DNA of 64,000 nt from Fibrobacter sp. UBA4223 (GTDB taxonomy: Bacteria; Fibrobacterota; Fibrobacteria; Fibrobacterales; Fibrobacteraceae). Under the pieces are notes generated by a model, which was not told the origin of the DNA, did no database searches, and saw only the letters and a program-made list of their open reading frames with translations. Below are positions 23,849-31,507 of the stretch, one piece after another (the first letter of the stretch is position 1; each line of letters begins with the position of its first letter). Both the position numbers and the translations under genes were made by a program. The stretch spans positions 217,749 through 281,748 of the forward strand of contig DFTB01000017.1 of the NCBI GenBank assembly GCA_002382975.1, in the 5' to 3' direction.

Positions 23849-24853
23849 TTATTTCTTTTGGAACTTGGCCCCGAATGTAAATTTTCGTGAATCTTCGGGA
23901 GGGATTTCTATCAGTCCGCGGTGGTGGTTCAGGGCGTCGGGCTCCGATGTCATGGGCTCGATGGCGATGCTTGCCCGGGTAGGAGGCGTGTAAATCTGGA
24001 TGGCGTTGTATTGCCCTTGACCGGCCTGTTGCCAGATGTCCAGTTTGCCTGCGCTCCCTTCCAAAAACACGTGGGCCTGGGTTTGGGATTGTGCCGTCGC
24101 ACTTGAAAAATCGCTCCCCAGGCAGAAACAGTCGTTGATGAACTCGTCACCGATGGCACGGCCGCCCACGAAGCGGGTGTCGTCCTTGAAGTTCCCGGTG
24201 GGAAGGTCCGCCTGGTCTAAGAGGGCAAGCTTGCTTTCGGGGAGCGTCATCTTCAGGTCGTTCACCTTTTCGCCCAGGCTGTAGTAGGGGTGCCAGCCTT
24301 CGGAATAGGGCATGAGGGCCTTTCCGATGTTCTGCACAGAGGCCTCTACGGTATAAGATTCACCTGTGAAAGTTACTTTGTTTGTAGCCTTGAAAGGGAA
24401 GGGGAACCCGGCGAAGGCGCCCGGCCAGTCGCAGGTGAAAATGGCAGTGCAACTTTCGGAGTCGCTCTCGAAGCTTTCGAATTTCCATTCCTTGTTCTGC
24501 AAAAAGCCGTGGAGGGCATGGGGCGCCCAACTCACGTTGTTTATGAGGGCGTAGGTGTTGCCATTCCAGGTGAACTTGGCGTAGGCGGTGCGGCCCGGGA
24601 AGGGAGCGAGTCTGCAGCCTGCATTGGTGTCGGGGCCCATCTTGTAGATGTCATCGCCTTCCCGGTAACCGAAGAGAAGGTCCAGTTTGTCGGAACCGGT
24701 GACGCCCGCGCCGTTTTTTGCAACGGGTATGCGCCAGGCGTTAAGGCCTCCGCCGTAACCGCTCAGAATTTCCAGTTCGGCGCCGTCATCGCGCTGTAAA
24801 ACGTAGCATTGGATAGTGCCGAGAGGGCGAGAAATCAGTTTGAAGTTGCTCAT
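23849..24853 (-). CDS. Aldose 1-epimerase family protein
   Basis: 334 residues without signal peptide. GYGGGLNAWRIP, AGCRLAPFPGRTAYAKFTWNG, LHGFLQNKEW, EGWHPYYSLG and YTPPTRASIAIEPMTSEPDALNH are the galactose mutarotase-like blocks, with the histidine and glutamate of the active site in HPYYS and IAIEPM. It interconverts alpha and beta hexose anomers. Together with the mannanases downstream it suggests hexose release from mannan and entry to metabolism, though each gene has its own spacing. The start at 24853 drops a non-conserved 13-residue leader. AAGATA-CTTA-TATCTT then T's at its stop may be a weak terminator. Confidence 0.85.
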   Translation of the reverse strand: MSNFKLISRPLGTIQCYVLQRDDGAELEILSGYGGGLNAWRIPVAKNGAGVTGSDKLDLLFGYREGDDIYKMGPDTNAGCRLAPFPGRTAYAKFTWNGNTYALINNVSWAPHALHGFLQNKEWKFESFESDSESCTAIFTCDWPGAFAGFPFPFKATNKVTFTGESYTVEASVQNIGKALMPYSEGWHPYYSLGEKVNDLKMTLPESKLALLDQADLPTGNFKDDTRFVGGRAIGDEFINDCFCLGSDFSSATAQSQTQAHVFLEGSAGKLDIWQQAGQGQYNAIQIYTPPTRASIAIEPMTSEPDALNHHRGLIEIPPEDSRKFTFGAKFQKK

Positions 24854-24880
24854 GGAAAGGAAGATAGAAAAAAGGCGAGG

Positions 24881-25152
24881 GTTAGGAGTCATGAGTCGTG
24901 AGTTATGAGTTGTGAGCCGCGAGTCGTCATCCTCACCCGTTCGACAGGCTCAGGGCAGGCTCTGGTGAGGATCCGCTTACTGCAATCTAGCAGATCCTCG
25001 TGATTCTATCGCTGTGCTCCAGAATGACAGCGAGGATGACATCCCTCAAAGCGAAGCGAGCTCAAACCCCTATCCCCTAAATCCTAACCCCTAGATCCTA
25101 ACCCCTAGATCCTAACCCCTAGATCCTAACCCCTAAATCCTAACCCCTAATA
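24881..25152. repeat. Two heptanucleotide arrays flanking dispersed palindromes
   Basis: 24881-24929 is seven units (GTTAGGA, GTCATGA, GTCGTGA, GTTATGA, GTTGTGA, GCCGCGA, GTCGTCA). The last merges into a GTCATCCTCACCC...GGTGAGGATCCG palindrome with the CTCAGGGCAGGC loop. A second palindrome-like stretch (CAGATCCTCGTGATTC, AGAATGACAGCGAGGATGAC) follows. 25065-25152 is about twelve units of CCCCTAG and ATCCTAA. This fills the whole epimerase-mnmE gap of 338 bases. Confidence 0.88.
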
Positions 25153-25178
25153 TCTACAACCTCTCAAACTTTTAATAC

Positions 25179-25186
25179 TATATTTA
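25179..25186 (+). promoter_or_regulatory. TATATTTA box before mnmE
   Basis: TATATTTA ends five bases before the ATG, with no Shine-Dalgarno site. This suggests a leaderless mnmE mRNA. The same octamer is at 4899. Confidence 0.4.
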
Positions 25187-25191
25187 ATTAC

Positions 25192-26574
25192 ATGGATTCC
25201 CGGACCATTGTCGCTCCCATGACTCCCGCAGGCGTTAGCGCCGTTGCCGCCATCCGTGTGAGCGGCCCTCAGGTGCGCGACGTGGTTCTGGCCCTGTTCG
25301 GCGAAAGGGCGGTGGCCCGACTGGAAAGCCACATGGCCCGTCTGGGAACGGCCCGGGACCCTAAAACCGGCGAAACCGTCGATAGCCTGCTTTACCTGTT
25401 TTTCGAAGGGCCCAATTCCTATACCGGCGAAGACACTCTGGAACTTTACCCTCACGGAAACCCGCTAATCGTGCGGGAACTGATTCAGGCCATCCGCAAG
25501 GTACAAGGCGTTCGTCTGGCAGAACCTGGTGAATTTACCCGCAGGGCCTTTCTGAACGGCAAGATGGACCTGGTCCAGGCGGAATCCGTGGCCGACGTGA
25601 TTCACAGCGCGAACCGAGCAGAACTGAAAAACGCCCACCGCCTGCTTTCGGGAACGCTCTCGAAAAAGATTCAGGAACTGAACGAACAGGTGAAGGATAT
25701 GTCCGCCCGGCTGGAGCTGGACGTGGATTTTGCCGAGGAGGAGGCCGACCCGGATTACGATTCCTGGCGCAAGAGGATTGTGGCCATCGGCGAAAAGATT
25801 TCGGAAATCCTCCAGAGTTTCCGCGGCAAGGAAAACCTGAGCCGCCTCCCGCTGGTAGTGCTCTACGGAGCCCCCAACGCGGGCAAGTCCAGCCTGGTAA
25901 ACGCCCTCCTGGGCGAAGACCGCATTCTCGTGAGCAGCGTCCCCGGCACCACTCGGGACTTCGTGGAAGTCCGGCTGTTTTTGCCCGGCGGAGAAATCCG
26001 TCTGGTGGATACCGCAGGCATTGCCGACCGGGCCACCGACGAGCTGGACGCCCTCAGCATGGAAAAGAGCCGTGAGATTCTGAAAGAGGCGGACCTGAAG
26101 ATTCACGTGGTGGACGGTTGTGAATTCGGAGTTCGGAATTCGGAATTCGGAGTTGGAAATCAAAAATCTACAACAGATTCCGATGTTACCGTCATCAGCA
26201 AGTGTGATTTGCTGGATGAGAGAACGGCCTGCGGCCTGCAGACGAGAGATGAGAGGATTTCCAAGGTTCTCCCAGTTTCCTCCAAGACCGGCGAGGGCCT
26301 TGCCGAGCTCAGGCAGAAGGTGGATGCCGCCCTGTTTACCGAAGGTCGCAGCCCCGAAGACATCTGGATTACCAGCGAGCGGGAACGGGCCTGCTTCGCC
26401 GAAGCCTTCGAAGGGGTGAAACGGGCCCTGGACCTGCTCCAGAAACAGCCCGCCGTAGAACTTCTCGCCTTCGAGATGCAGCTGGTGCGCCGCTCCCTCC
26501 AGAGCGTGGTGGGCGAGATTTCTTCTGAAGATATTTTACAATCTATTTTCGCGGGGTTCTGCATTGGAAAGTAG
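25192..26574 (+). CDS. mnmE: tRNA modification GTPase MnmE with heptanucleotide-derived insertion
   Basis: 460 residues. The N-terminal folate-binding domain (DTIVAPMTPAG-like start, GEFTRRAFLNGKMDLVQAESV) is followed by a G domain with Walker A GAPNAGKSS (226-234), PGTTRDF, DTAGIAD (273-279) and SKCDL (336-340) in place of the usual NKxD, and the C-terminal FAGFCIGK motif. With MnmG it modifies wobble uridine 34. Residues 311-322 (EFGVRNSEFGVG) come from a GAATTCG heptanucleotide array. A second stretch at 342-355 (DERTACGLQTRDER) also looks repeat-derived. Both are surface loops of the G domain. The stop overlaps the next gene by 11 bases. Confidence 0.94.
   Translation: MDSRTIVAPMTPAGVSAVAAIRVSGPQVRDVVLALFGERAVARLESHMARLGTARDPKTGETVDSLLYLFFEGPNSYTGEDTLELYPHGNPLIVRELIQAIRKVQGVRLAEPGEFTRRAFLNGKMDLVQAESVADVIHSANRAELKNAHRLLSGTLSKKIQELNEQVKDMSARLELDVDFAEEEADPDYDSWRKRIVAIGEKISEILQSFRGKENLSRLPLVVLYGAPNAGKSSLVNALLGEDRILVSSVPGTTRDFVEVRLFLPGGEIRLVDTAGIADRATDELDALSMEKSREILKEADLKIHVVDGCEFGVRNSEFGVGNQKSTTDSDVTVISKCDLLDERTACGLQTRDERISKVLPVSSKTGEGLAELRQKVDAALFTEGRSPEDIWITSERERACFAEAFEGVKRALDLLQKQPAVELLAFEMQLVRRSLQSVVGEISSEDILQSIFAGFCIGK
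26122..26156. repeat. Heptanucleotide array (GAATTCG) inside mnmE
   Basis: Five units in phase: GAATTCG, GAGTTCG, GAATTCG, GAATTCG, GAGTTGG. It starts exactly at codon 311 and lies between switch II and the guanine-specificity motif. Confidence 0.9.
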
Positions 26575-27430
26575 CACTCTCAGCCTTATCGGCGTCTTTA
26601 TCGGGATTTTCGCCTTTGGTACCTACATGGTCCCGCTGAAAAAGTATCCCGCCTATTCCTCCTGGTCCTACCTGGCGTTCATGTCCATCGGGGCGCTCAT
26701 CTGTTCTGTGGGCATCACCTGCGTTACGGGGCAGTTCAACTTCCACCCCGTAGGCATCGGTTGTGGTCTCCTCTGGGTGCTGGGCGGTGCGCTGTGCTTC
26801 TGGGCGGTACAGGCCGAGGCGGACCTGGCGGGTACCGGCCTACGGTCCATGAGCGTGAGCATTTTGCTGTCGTTCTTTAGCGGGGTGGTCATTTTCCAGG
26901 AAAAGACCCTGCTGTACTATTCCATTCCGGCTATTGCCTGCATGATTATCGGCATCTGGATTCCCGCCAGCAAGACAAAGTCCATCTGGAAAAACTGGCG
27001 CTCCCTCTTGTCGGGAGCGGTGTTCGGCACCTACCTGATTCCCTTCAAGTTCAGCGGCATGGGCGACATGGAATTCTTGTTCCCATTCTCCATCGGGGTC
27101 TGTGCCGGTAGCCTTGTGCTGGTGGGCCTGGTGACATTTCGACGCCGCAAGGATATCAGGCATTCGAACCTTGTGCCAACGCTTCTTTCCATGGCGTCGG
27201 GCGTCATGTGGATGTTCGGTACTCTCGCTATTTTCTGGACCATCGCCGACGACGGCATGTTCGGCTACGCGGTAGGTTACCCGCTCCTGCAGTTGAACCT
27301 GGTGGTAAACCAGCTGTGGGGCGTGTTCGTGTTCGGCGAATACGCCTCCCGTGGAGGCCGCATCAAGCTTGCCTTGTCCACGGTGGTCATCTTGATTGGA
27401 GCGGTGCTGTTGACCCTCTCCAAGATGTAG
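26564..27430 (+). CDS. GRP/DMT-superfamily sugar permease (GlcU/RhaT-like)
   Basis: 288 residues, TTG start overlapping the end of mnmE by 11 bases. About ten hydrophobic helices in two halves; GTYMVPLKK in helix 1 and GTYLIPFKF in the second half are an internal repeat typical of this superfamily. The C-terminal YAVGYPLLQLNLVVNQLWGVFVFGEY is characteristic of glucose/ribose porter and rhamnose transporter relatives. It probably moves a sugar across the inner membrane with H+. An ATG 22 codons in is an alternative start but would cut into the first helix. Confidence 0.8.
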   Translation: MESSTLSLIGVFIGIFAFGTYMVPLKKYPAYSSWSYLAFMSIGALICSVGITCVTGQFNFHPVGIGCGLLWVLGGALCFWAVQAEADLAGTGLRSMSVSILLSFFSGVVIFQEKTLLYYSIPAIACMIIGIWIPASKTKSIWKNWRSLLSGAVFGTYLIPFKFSGMGDMEFLFPFSIGVCAGSLVLVGLVTFRRRKDIRHSNLVPTLLSMASGVMWMFGTLAIFWTIADDGMFGYAVGYPLLQLNLVVNQLWGVFVFGEYASRGGRIKLALSTVVILIGAVLLTLSKM

Positions 27431-27452
27431 CGATTTGGGTTCGGGAATCGCC

Positions 27453-28355
27453 CTAGATGGCTGCGATTTCCTGGTTGATTTCTTCGGCGCCCTTGATGTC
27501 CTCGTTGTAGATGGCGTTCACCTTCTTGCATCCCAGTTCCAAGAGCCTGCGGGCTCCTTGGTTGTCGCTTTGCCTGCGCAGTTCCCGGATGGCTCCGTCG
27601 ATAAGCTTGATGTCGCGCTGTTCGGGATAGTTTTTCATGAACTTGTAGAACAGGGCAATCTGGTTTTCGTAGTCGCTGTCGGTTTCGCAGGCCAGCAAGA
27701 AAGGCACCACCCTGGTATTCAGCAGGTTGTTCAGGTCGCCCACGAAGGTATTGAGGCTCGCCCCTTCGGGGAAAAGTTCTTCTGTTTCCCGTTGAATATC
27801 GTCGTTGTCCATGATGCTGCCGGTCTCGAACTGCGAAAGCATCTCGTTCAGCAGGTTGATTTCTTCGACCTTTGCCTGTTCGCGGTACCGGGCCTGGTAA
27901 AAGACGGGCAATGTGGTCATGCAAAAGTGGGCTTGGTTCATGCCGATGAACTCGCCAATGTAATACACGTCGGCGTCTTCGTTCAGAATATCTTCTTCGC
28001 TGGCGAAATTGCAGATGCGGGCAGGAATGGGAATGACTTCCATGTTGGCCAGTTCGTGGAGGCGCTCCCGCAGGGAATCCACGTCCATATCTTCGGGCAG
28101 TTCCACGCCGTCTTCTTCCATGGATTCCAGCAGGTTGTCGATCTTTGAATCTACGGCCTTGTTGATGGCTCTTCGGCTAGGCAGCTTGGGCTGCTGCCGG
28201 AAATCCCCTTCCAGGGCGAAAAGGCCGTTTTTCACCATGTCGTCAAAAGGCGTGCCGCTACGCTCCGCATCGGGAGAGGGCAAAATCTTGGCGTAGGCAA
28301 TCATGCGCCCGCACAGGCGTTGGTCGTTTCCTTTTTTCTGTTCGATTCCCAGCAT
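27453..28355 (-). CDS. Unknown acidic helical protein
   Basis: 300 residues, no signal peptide or membrane segment. Acidic and mostly helical (LLESMEEDGVELPEDMDVDSLRERLHELANMEVIPIP; INLLNEMLSQFETGS), with a C-terminal repeat-like helical part (YKFMKNYPEQRDIKLIDGAIREL, ARRLLELGCKKVNAI). I do not recognise a family. The start at 28355 was chosen because the longer frame (to 28460) only translates the heptanucleotide array upstream. TATATTGT lies just before the start, with no Shine-Dalgarno site. It is convergent with the sugar permease. Confidence 0.75.
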   Translation of the reverse strand: MLGIEQKKGNDQRLCGRMIAYAKILPSPDAERSGTPFDDMVKNGLFALEGDFRQQPKLPSRRAINKAVDSKIDNLLESMEEDGVELPEDMDVDSLRERLHELANMEVIPIPARICNFASEEDILNEDADVYYIGEFIGMNQAHFCMTTLPVFYQARYREQAKVEEINLLNEMLSQFETGSIMDNDDIQRETEELFPEGASLNTFVGDLNNLLNTRVVPFLLACETDSDYENQIALFYKFMKNYPEQRDIKLIDGAIRELRRQSDNQGARRLLELGCKKVNAIYNEDIKGAEEINQEIAAI

Positions 28356-28359
28356 AGCC

Positions 28360-28367
28360 ACAATATA
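28360..28367 (-). promoter_or_regulatory. TATATTGT box before the unknown acidic protein
   Basis: On the minus strand TATATTGT lies four bases before the ATG at 28355, directly between the gene and the heptanucleotide array. Confidence 0.35.
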
Positions 28368-28374
28368 GCAAATA

Positions 28375-28566
28375 GTGATGAGTTGTGAGTAGTGAGTAGT
28401 GAGTTGTGAGTGGTGAGTAGTGAGGTTCGAGGCACGAGGCTCGAGGCTCGAGGATGACAACTCTTGAGACCGGCTATCCTAACGGGCTACGCCCTACGGA
28501 CCTTCGGTCCTGACCACTAACCACTAATCACTAAATCCTAGATCCTATCCCTAAATCCTAATTACT
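28375..28566. repeat. Two heptanucleotide arrays in a divergent intergenic region
   Basis: 28375-28452 is eleven units: GTGATGA, GTTGTGA, GTAGTGA (several), GTGGTGA, then GGTTCGA, GGCACGA, GGCTCGA twice. 28512-28566 is about eight units on the other strand sense (GACCACT, AACCACT, AATCACT, AAATCCT, AGATCCT, ATCCCTA, AATCCTA). Between them lies GGCTACGCCCTACGGACCTTCGGTCC. Confidence 0.9.
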
Positions 28567-28578
28567 ATCTTTCCTTCT

Positions 28579-29388
28579 GTGGAACAATCTAGTTGGCAAA
28601 AGATTCTCGAGCTGTGCAACAGGCTTTCCACCGTCACCTACGAGAACCTCACGAAAATTATCCGTCTGGAATCGGCGGGTTCAGCCACTCGTGCCCGCAA
28701 CCTGGATGACAGTTTCCAGAACGATGTGGACAGCTGGATGGGCGGCGGCACCTGCTTCAGCATGACCTGGCACCTGTATCAGGCCTTTACCGACATGGGG
28801 CTTTCGCCCCGTCTGGTCATGGGCCACAAGCGCAAAGAAAAAAACATCCACTGCGCTTTGATTCTACCGGATCAGTTCGGATTTAAGAATTCGGATTTCA
28901 GAATTAATTCCGAATTCCGAACTCCGAATTCTGAATTCCTCTTTGACCCCGGCTACCTCATCTTTGATCCGCTCCCTTTGCCTGCACCTCAACCGTTCGG
29001 TTCCGGCGAGGCGTTTTTCCCGCTGGTCCCCAACTGCGTGCGGCTGGTGCGGCCTGCCGCCGATGCCCTGGAACTCTGGACCGGCGGTGCGGGCGGCCCC
29101 ATGAAGCTTCGTTTCGAGTATCCGCTAGAAGGTGTTTCCGTCGAAGAATTCAAGCAGCACTGGTCCGAAAGTTTCTACCGGGAGATGATGACCTACCCGG
29201 TGCTGAACCGCCTGGACCGGGAACGGGGAGTCCAGTATTACTACCAGAAAGGGAACCTGGTCATCCGCGACAAGGACGGCTCCCGTATGGAACGTATTCC
29301 CGAAGAACTCCGTGTGGAAAAGCTCAGCGAGATTTTCCACATTTCGCCGGACTTAGTTGACCGCGCCCTCGGGATACTGAAACGATAG
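28579..29388 (+). CDS. Transglutaminase/arylamine N-acetyltransferase-like protein with in-frame repeat
   Basis: 269 residues with a GTG start. GGGTCFSMTWHLYQAFTDMG supplies a likely nucleophile Cys59, KNIHCALIL a histidine (His91) and FDPGYLIFDP an aspartate (Asp123 or Asp130), the Cys-His-Asp order of the transglutaminase-like/NAT fold. Residues 99-119 (QFGFKNSDFRINSEFRTPNSE) translate a 63-base heptanucleotide array placed exactly between the histidine and aspartate strands. The C-terminal part (SESFYREMMTYPVLNRLDRERGVQYYYQKGN) resembles NAT-like proteins. The substrate is unknown. Confidence 0.7.
   Translation: MEQSSWQKILELCNRLSTVTYENLTKIIRLESAGSATRARNLDDSFQNDVDSWMGGGTCFSMTWHLYQAFTDMGLSPRLVMGHKRKEKNIHCALILPDQFGFKNSDFRINSEFRTPNSEFLFDPGYLIFDPLPLPAPQPFGSGEAFFPLVPNCVRLVRPAADALELWTGGAGGPMKLRFEYPLEGVSVEEFKQHWSESFYREMMTYPVLNRLDRERGVQYYYQKGNLVIRDKDGSRMERIPEELRVEKLSEIFHISPDLVDRALGILKR
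28874..28936. repeat. 63-bp heptanucleotide hairpin array inside a coding region
   Basis: Nine units in phase: AGTTCGG, ATTTAAG, AATTCGG, ATTTCAG, AATTAAT, TCCGAAT, TCCGAAC, TCCGAAT, TCTGAAT. The first half (AATTCGG) is the complement of the second half (CCGAATT), so it folds on itself. 63 is divisible by three and keeps the frame. Confidence 0.9.
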
Positions 29389-29395
29389 ATTGTAC

Positions 29396-29480
29396 TTACG
29401 TCATTCCGGGCAACGCTAAATACGTCATTCCGGGCTTGACCCGGAATCTAGATGGCGGCTCAGGGCCGCCATGACGTTTA
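29396..29480. repeat. CCGG- and GGCGG-palindrome repeats
   Basis: ACGTCATTCCGGGCAACG (half copy), GTCATTCCGGGCTTGACCCGGAATC, then TAGATGGCGGCTCAGGGCCGCCATGACGTT. The pair is almost identical to 9525-9590. Confidence 0.75.
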
Positions 29481-29549
29481 GGCCTTTTTTATGCGTGACA
29501 CTAAATTCACGAAAATTGTATATTTCTCTTCAAAAAAGGAACCCGTCTT

Positions 29550-30035
29550 ATGAAAAAACTTTTGATTCTCGTTGTTGCCATGGCCTCTGCCATGTTCGTC
29601 GCCTGCGGCCCTTCCAAGCTGGAAATGCAGGAAATGTCTTCTAGCCGCGACATCATCATCGAAGTCCGTCAGGTGCTGAACGACTCCATCAGCCTCATGA
29701 TAGGCAATACCTTGTATCTGAACAGCAAGCAGGTGATAGGCGACAACCTGTTCCCCCTGCTGGTGAGCACCCGCGACCCCCAAGAAATTGAACGGCTCAC
29801 CGCCACCGACGTGGTGAACACTCCCGAAGACCTCCTCAAGTACCTGCGCTTTACCTCTCCCGACATGGTGAACTTCGGTATTGTCATTGGCGAAACCGCT
29901 TACAACGAAATCGGCTTTGACGAAAACCATGTGGTGGAAACCCTGAAGAACATTTTCATCAAGGTGGACGGCGGCTCCCTTATCCTCTTCCACGAGAAGA
30001 ACGGCGAACTCACCTCCGCGAAGAAGCTATTTTAG
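29550..30035 (+). CDS. Small lipoprotein, unknown
   Basis: 161 residues with signal peptide and lipobox (KKLLILVVAMASAMFVACG, Cys20). The mature protein is mixed alpha/beta, with NTLYLNSKQVIGDNLFPLLVSTRDPQEIERL and a terminal HEKNGELTSAKKLF. I do not recognise a family. AAAAAAGGAACCC precedes the ATG. Its 3' end overlaps the convergent MATE gene by nine bases. Confidence 0.75.
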   Translation: MKKLLILVVAMASAMFVACGPSKLEMQEMSSSRDIIIEVRQVLNDSISLMIGNTLYLNSKQVIGDNLFPLLVSTRDPQEIERLTATDVVNTPEDLLKYLRFTSPDMVNFGIVIGETAYNEIGFDENHVVETLKNIFIKVDGGSLILFHEKNGELTSAKKLF

Positions 30036-31412
30036 CTTCTTCAGTTCGTGCAGCAGCATTCCCATGCCGATGATGGCGGCCCCGGTATCGGCAATGGGCT
30101 GGGCCATGAACACCCCCTTCAGTTCAAAGAAATGGGGGAGTACAAGCAGGAAGGGTATCAGCAGTATCACCTGGCGGCAGGCGTTCAGGAACATGGACCT
30201 GAGGGCTTTCCCCGTGCCCTGGAAAAAACTTCCCGAGACAAGTCCTAGCGGAATCATGAAGAATGCCGCCCCGAAAATCCGCATGGCCCAGGCGGCGGTT
30301 TCCTGCAATTTAAGGTCGTTTGGGGCGAAAGGTGCAACCAGCGCTTCTGCCTGCCACATCATAATCGACCAGGCCACAATCATAAATCCGAAGGCGTAAA
30401 TGAAGGTAAATTTCAGGGTTCCCTTGACTCGTGCGTTCAGCCTGGCCCCGTAGTTGTACCCGATGATAGGTTGGGTGCCGTGGACGAATCCCAGCAGCGG
30501 GAGCAAAATGAAGGAGGCGATGCTGTTCACGATGCCGAAAGCGGAAATGGCCATGTCCCCGCCGGAAAGGACCCCGGTGTCGTGGAGGCTGATGTTTCCG
30601 TAGGTGGTGAGGCTCCAGGCCAAAATGGCGTTCATCAGGCTGTTGCACAGTTGCATCAGTGAAGGCGGGATACCCAAGATGACAATCTTTCGCACATAGG
30701 GGAGCCGGAGTTTCATGTGGCGCCAGCGGATCTTGATGGGCGTATCCTTTTTCACGAAGAACTGGGTAATGAGGGCGCTGGCGATAAGTTGGGAGGAAAT
30801 GGTGGCCCAAGCGGCCCCTTCGATTCCCCAGTGGAACTTCATGATAAACAGCCAGTCCAGAATGATGTTGGAGACCGCTCCGATGACTTCGCGGAACATG
30901 GCCGTCTTGGGGTGGCCCATGGAGCGGATAAAGTGGTTCATGCCGGGGGCGATGGTCTGGAAAACCGCCCCGAAAAGCAAGATGCGCATGTAGCTAGAAG
31001 CCACGGGCAAGGTCTGTTCGCTGGCCCCGAACAGTTTCAGGAGTGGCACCATGAAAAATTCGCCCAGGGCGAAGGTGCTGACAGCCATCAGTATGAGCAA
31101 CGTAAAGGAGTTGTTCAGGATAATGCTAGCTTGTATGTACTTCTTTTGCCCGAGACGGATGGCAAAGAGGGTGTTGCCGCCCACGCCGATCATCATGGAC
31201 ATGGCCATAATAAAGAGGCAAATGGGAAAACACAGGGTAATGCCCGCAATACCGAGACTGCCTACGCCCTGGCCTACGAAAAAACGGTCCACTATGTTGT
31301 AGAGGGCGTTGACGCACATGCTGATGATGGCGGGGACCGAAAACTGCAGCACCAGTTTCGGGATGCTTGCGGTGCCAAAGGAGTTGAGGCGCTCGGAGTA
31401 GAATTCACTCAT
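30027..31412 (-). CDS. MATE family multidrug/Na+ efflux transporter
   Basis: 461 residues, twelve hydrophobic helices in two homologous halves. IPKLVLQFSVPAIISMCVNALYNIVDRFFVGQGVGSLGIAGI at the N-terminus and GFVHGTQPIIGYNYGAR in the second half are MATE family marks. These carriers expel cationic compounds in exchange for Na+ or H+ across the inner membrane. The substrate is unknown. The gene stands alone, with a terminator of the upstream lipoprotein gene just ahead. Confidence 0.92.
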   Translation of the reverse strand: MSEFYSERLNSFGTASIPKLVLQFSVPAIISMCVNALYNIVDRFFVGQGVGSLGIAGITLCFPICLFIMAMSMMIGVGGNTLFAIRLGQKKYIQASIILNNSFTLLILMAVSTFALGEFFMVPLLKLFGASEQTLPVASSYMRILLFGAVFQTIAPGMNHFIRSMGHPKTAMFREVIGAVSNIILDWLFIMKFHWGIEGAAWATISSQLIASALITQFFVKKDTPIKIRWRHMKLRLPYVRKIVILGIPPSLMQLCNSLMNAILAWSLTTYGNISLHDTGVLSGGDMAISAFGIVNSIASFILLPLLGFVHGTQPIIGYNYGARLNARVKGTLKFTFIYAFGFMIVAWSIMMWQAEALVAPFAPNDLKLQETAAWAMRIFGAAFFMIPLGLVSGSFFQGTGKALRSMFLNACRQVILLIPFLLVLPHFFELKGVFMAQPIADTGAAIIGMGMLLHELKKLK

Positions 31413-31454
31413 CGGCGCGCAAATATAGTAAAAAACTGTCCGTTATGTAAAAAA

Positions 31455-31490
31455 TCCCGCAGAGTGGCATTCAAGTCTCTGCGGGATTTT
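31455..31490 (-). terminator. Terminator of the L7/L12-domain lipoprotein gene
   Basis: TCCCGCAGAG and CTCTGCGGGA form a perfect 10-bp stem. On the minus strand it is followed by TTTTTTAC. It lies just past the stop of the lipoprotein gene. Confidence 0.9.
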
Positions 31491-31507
31491 AGTTTGTTCA
31501 GAGTCGG

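Noticed and set aside
28356..28460. 35-codon N-terminal extension of the unknown acidic protein
   Set aside because: It only translates the heptanucleotide array (LTTHHSQLTTHYSQ).
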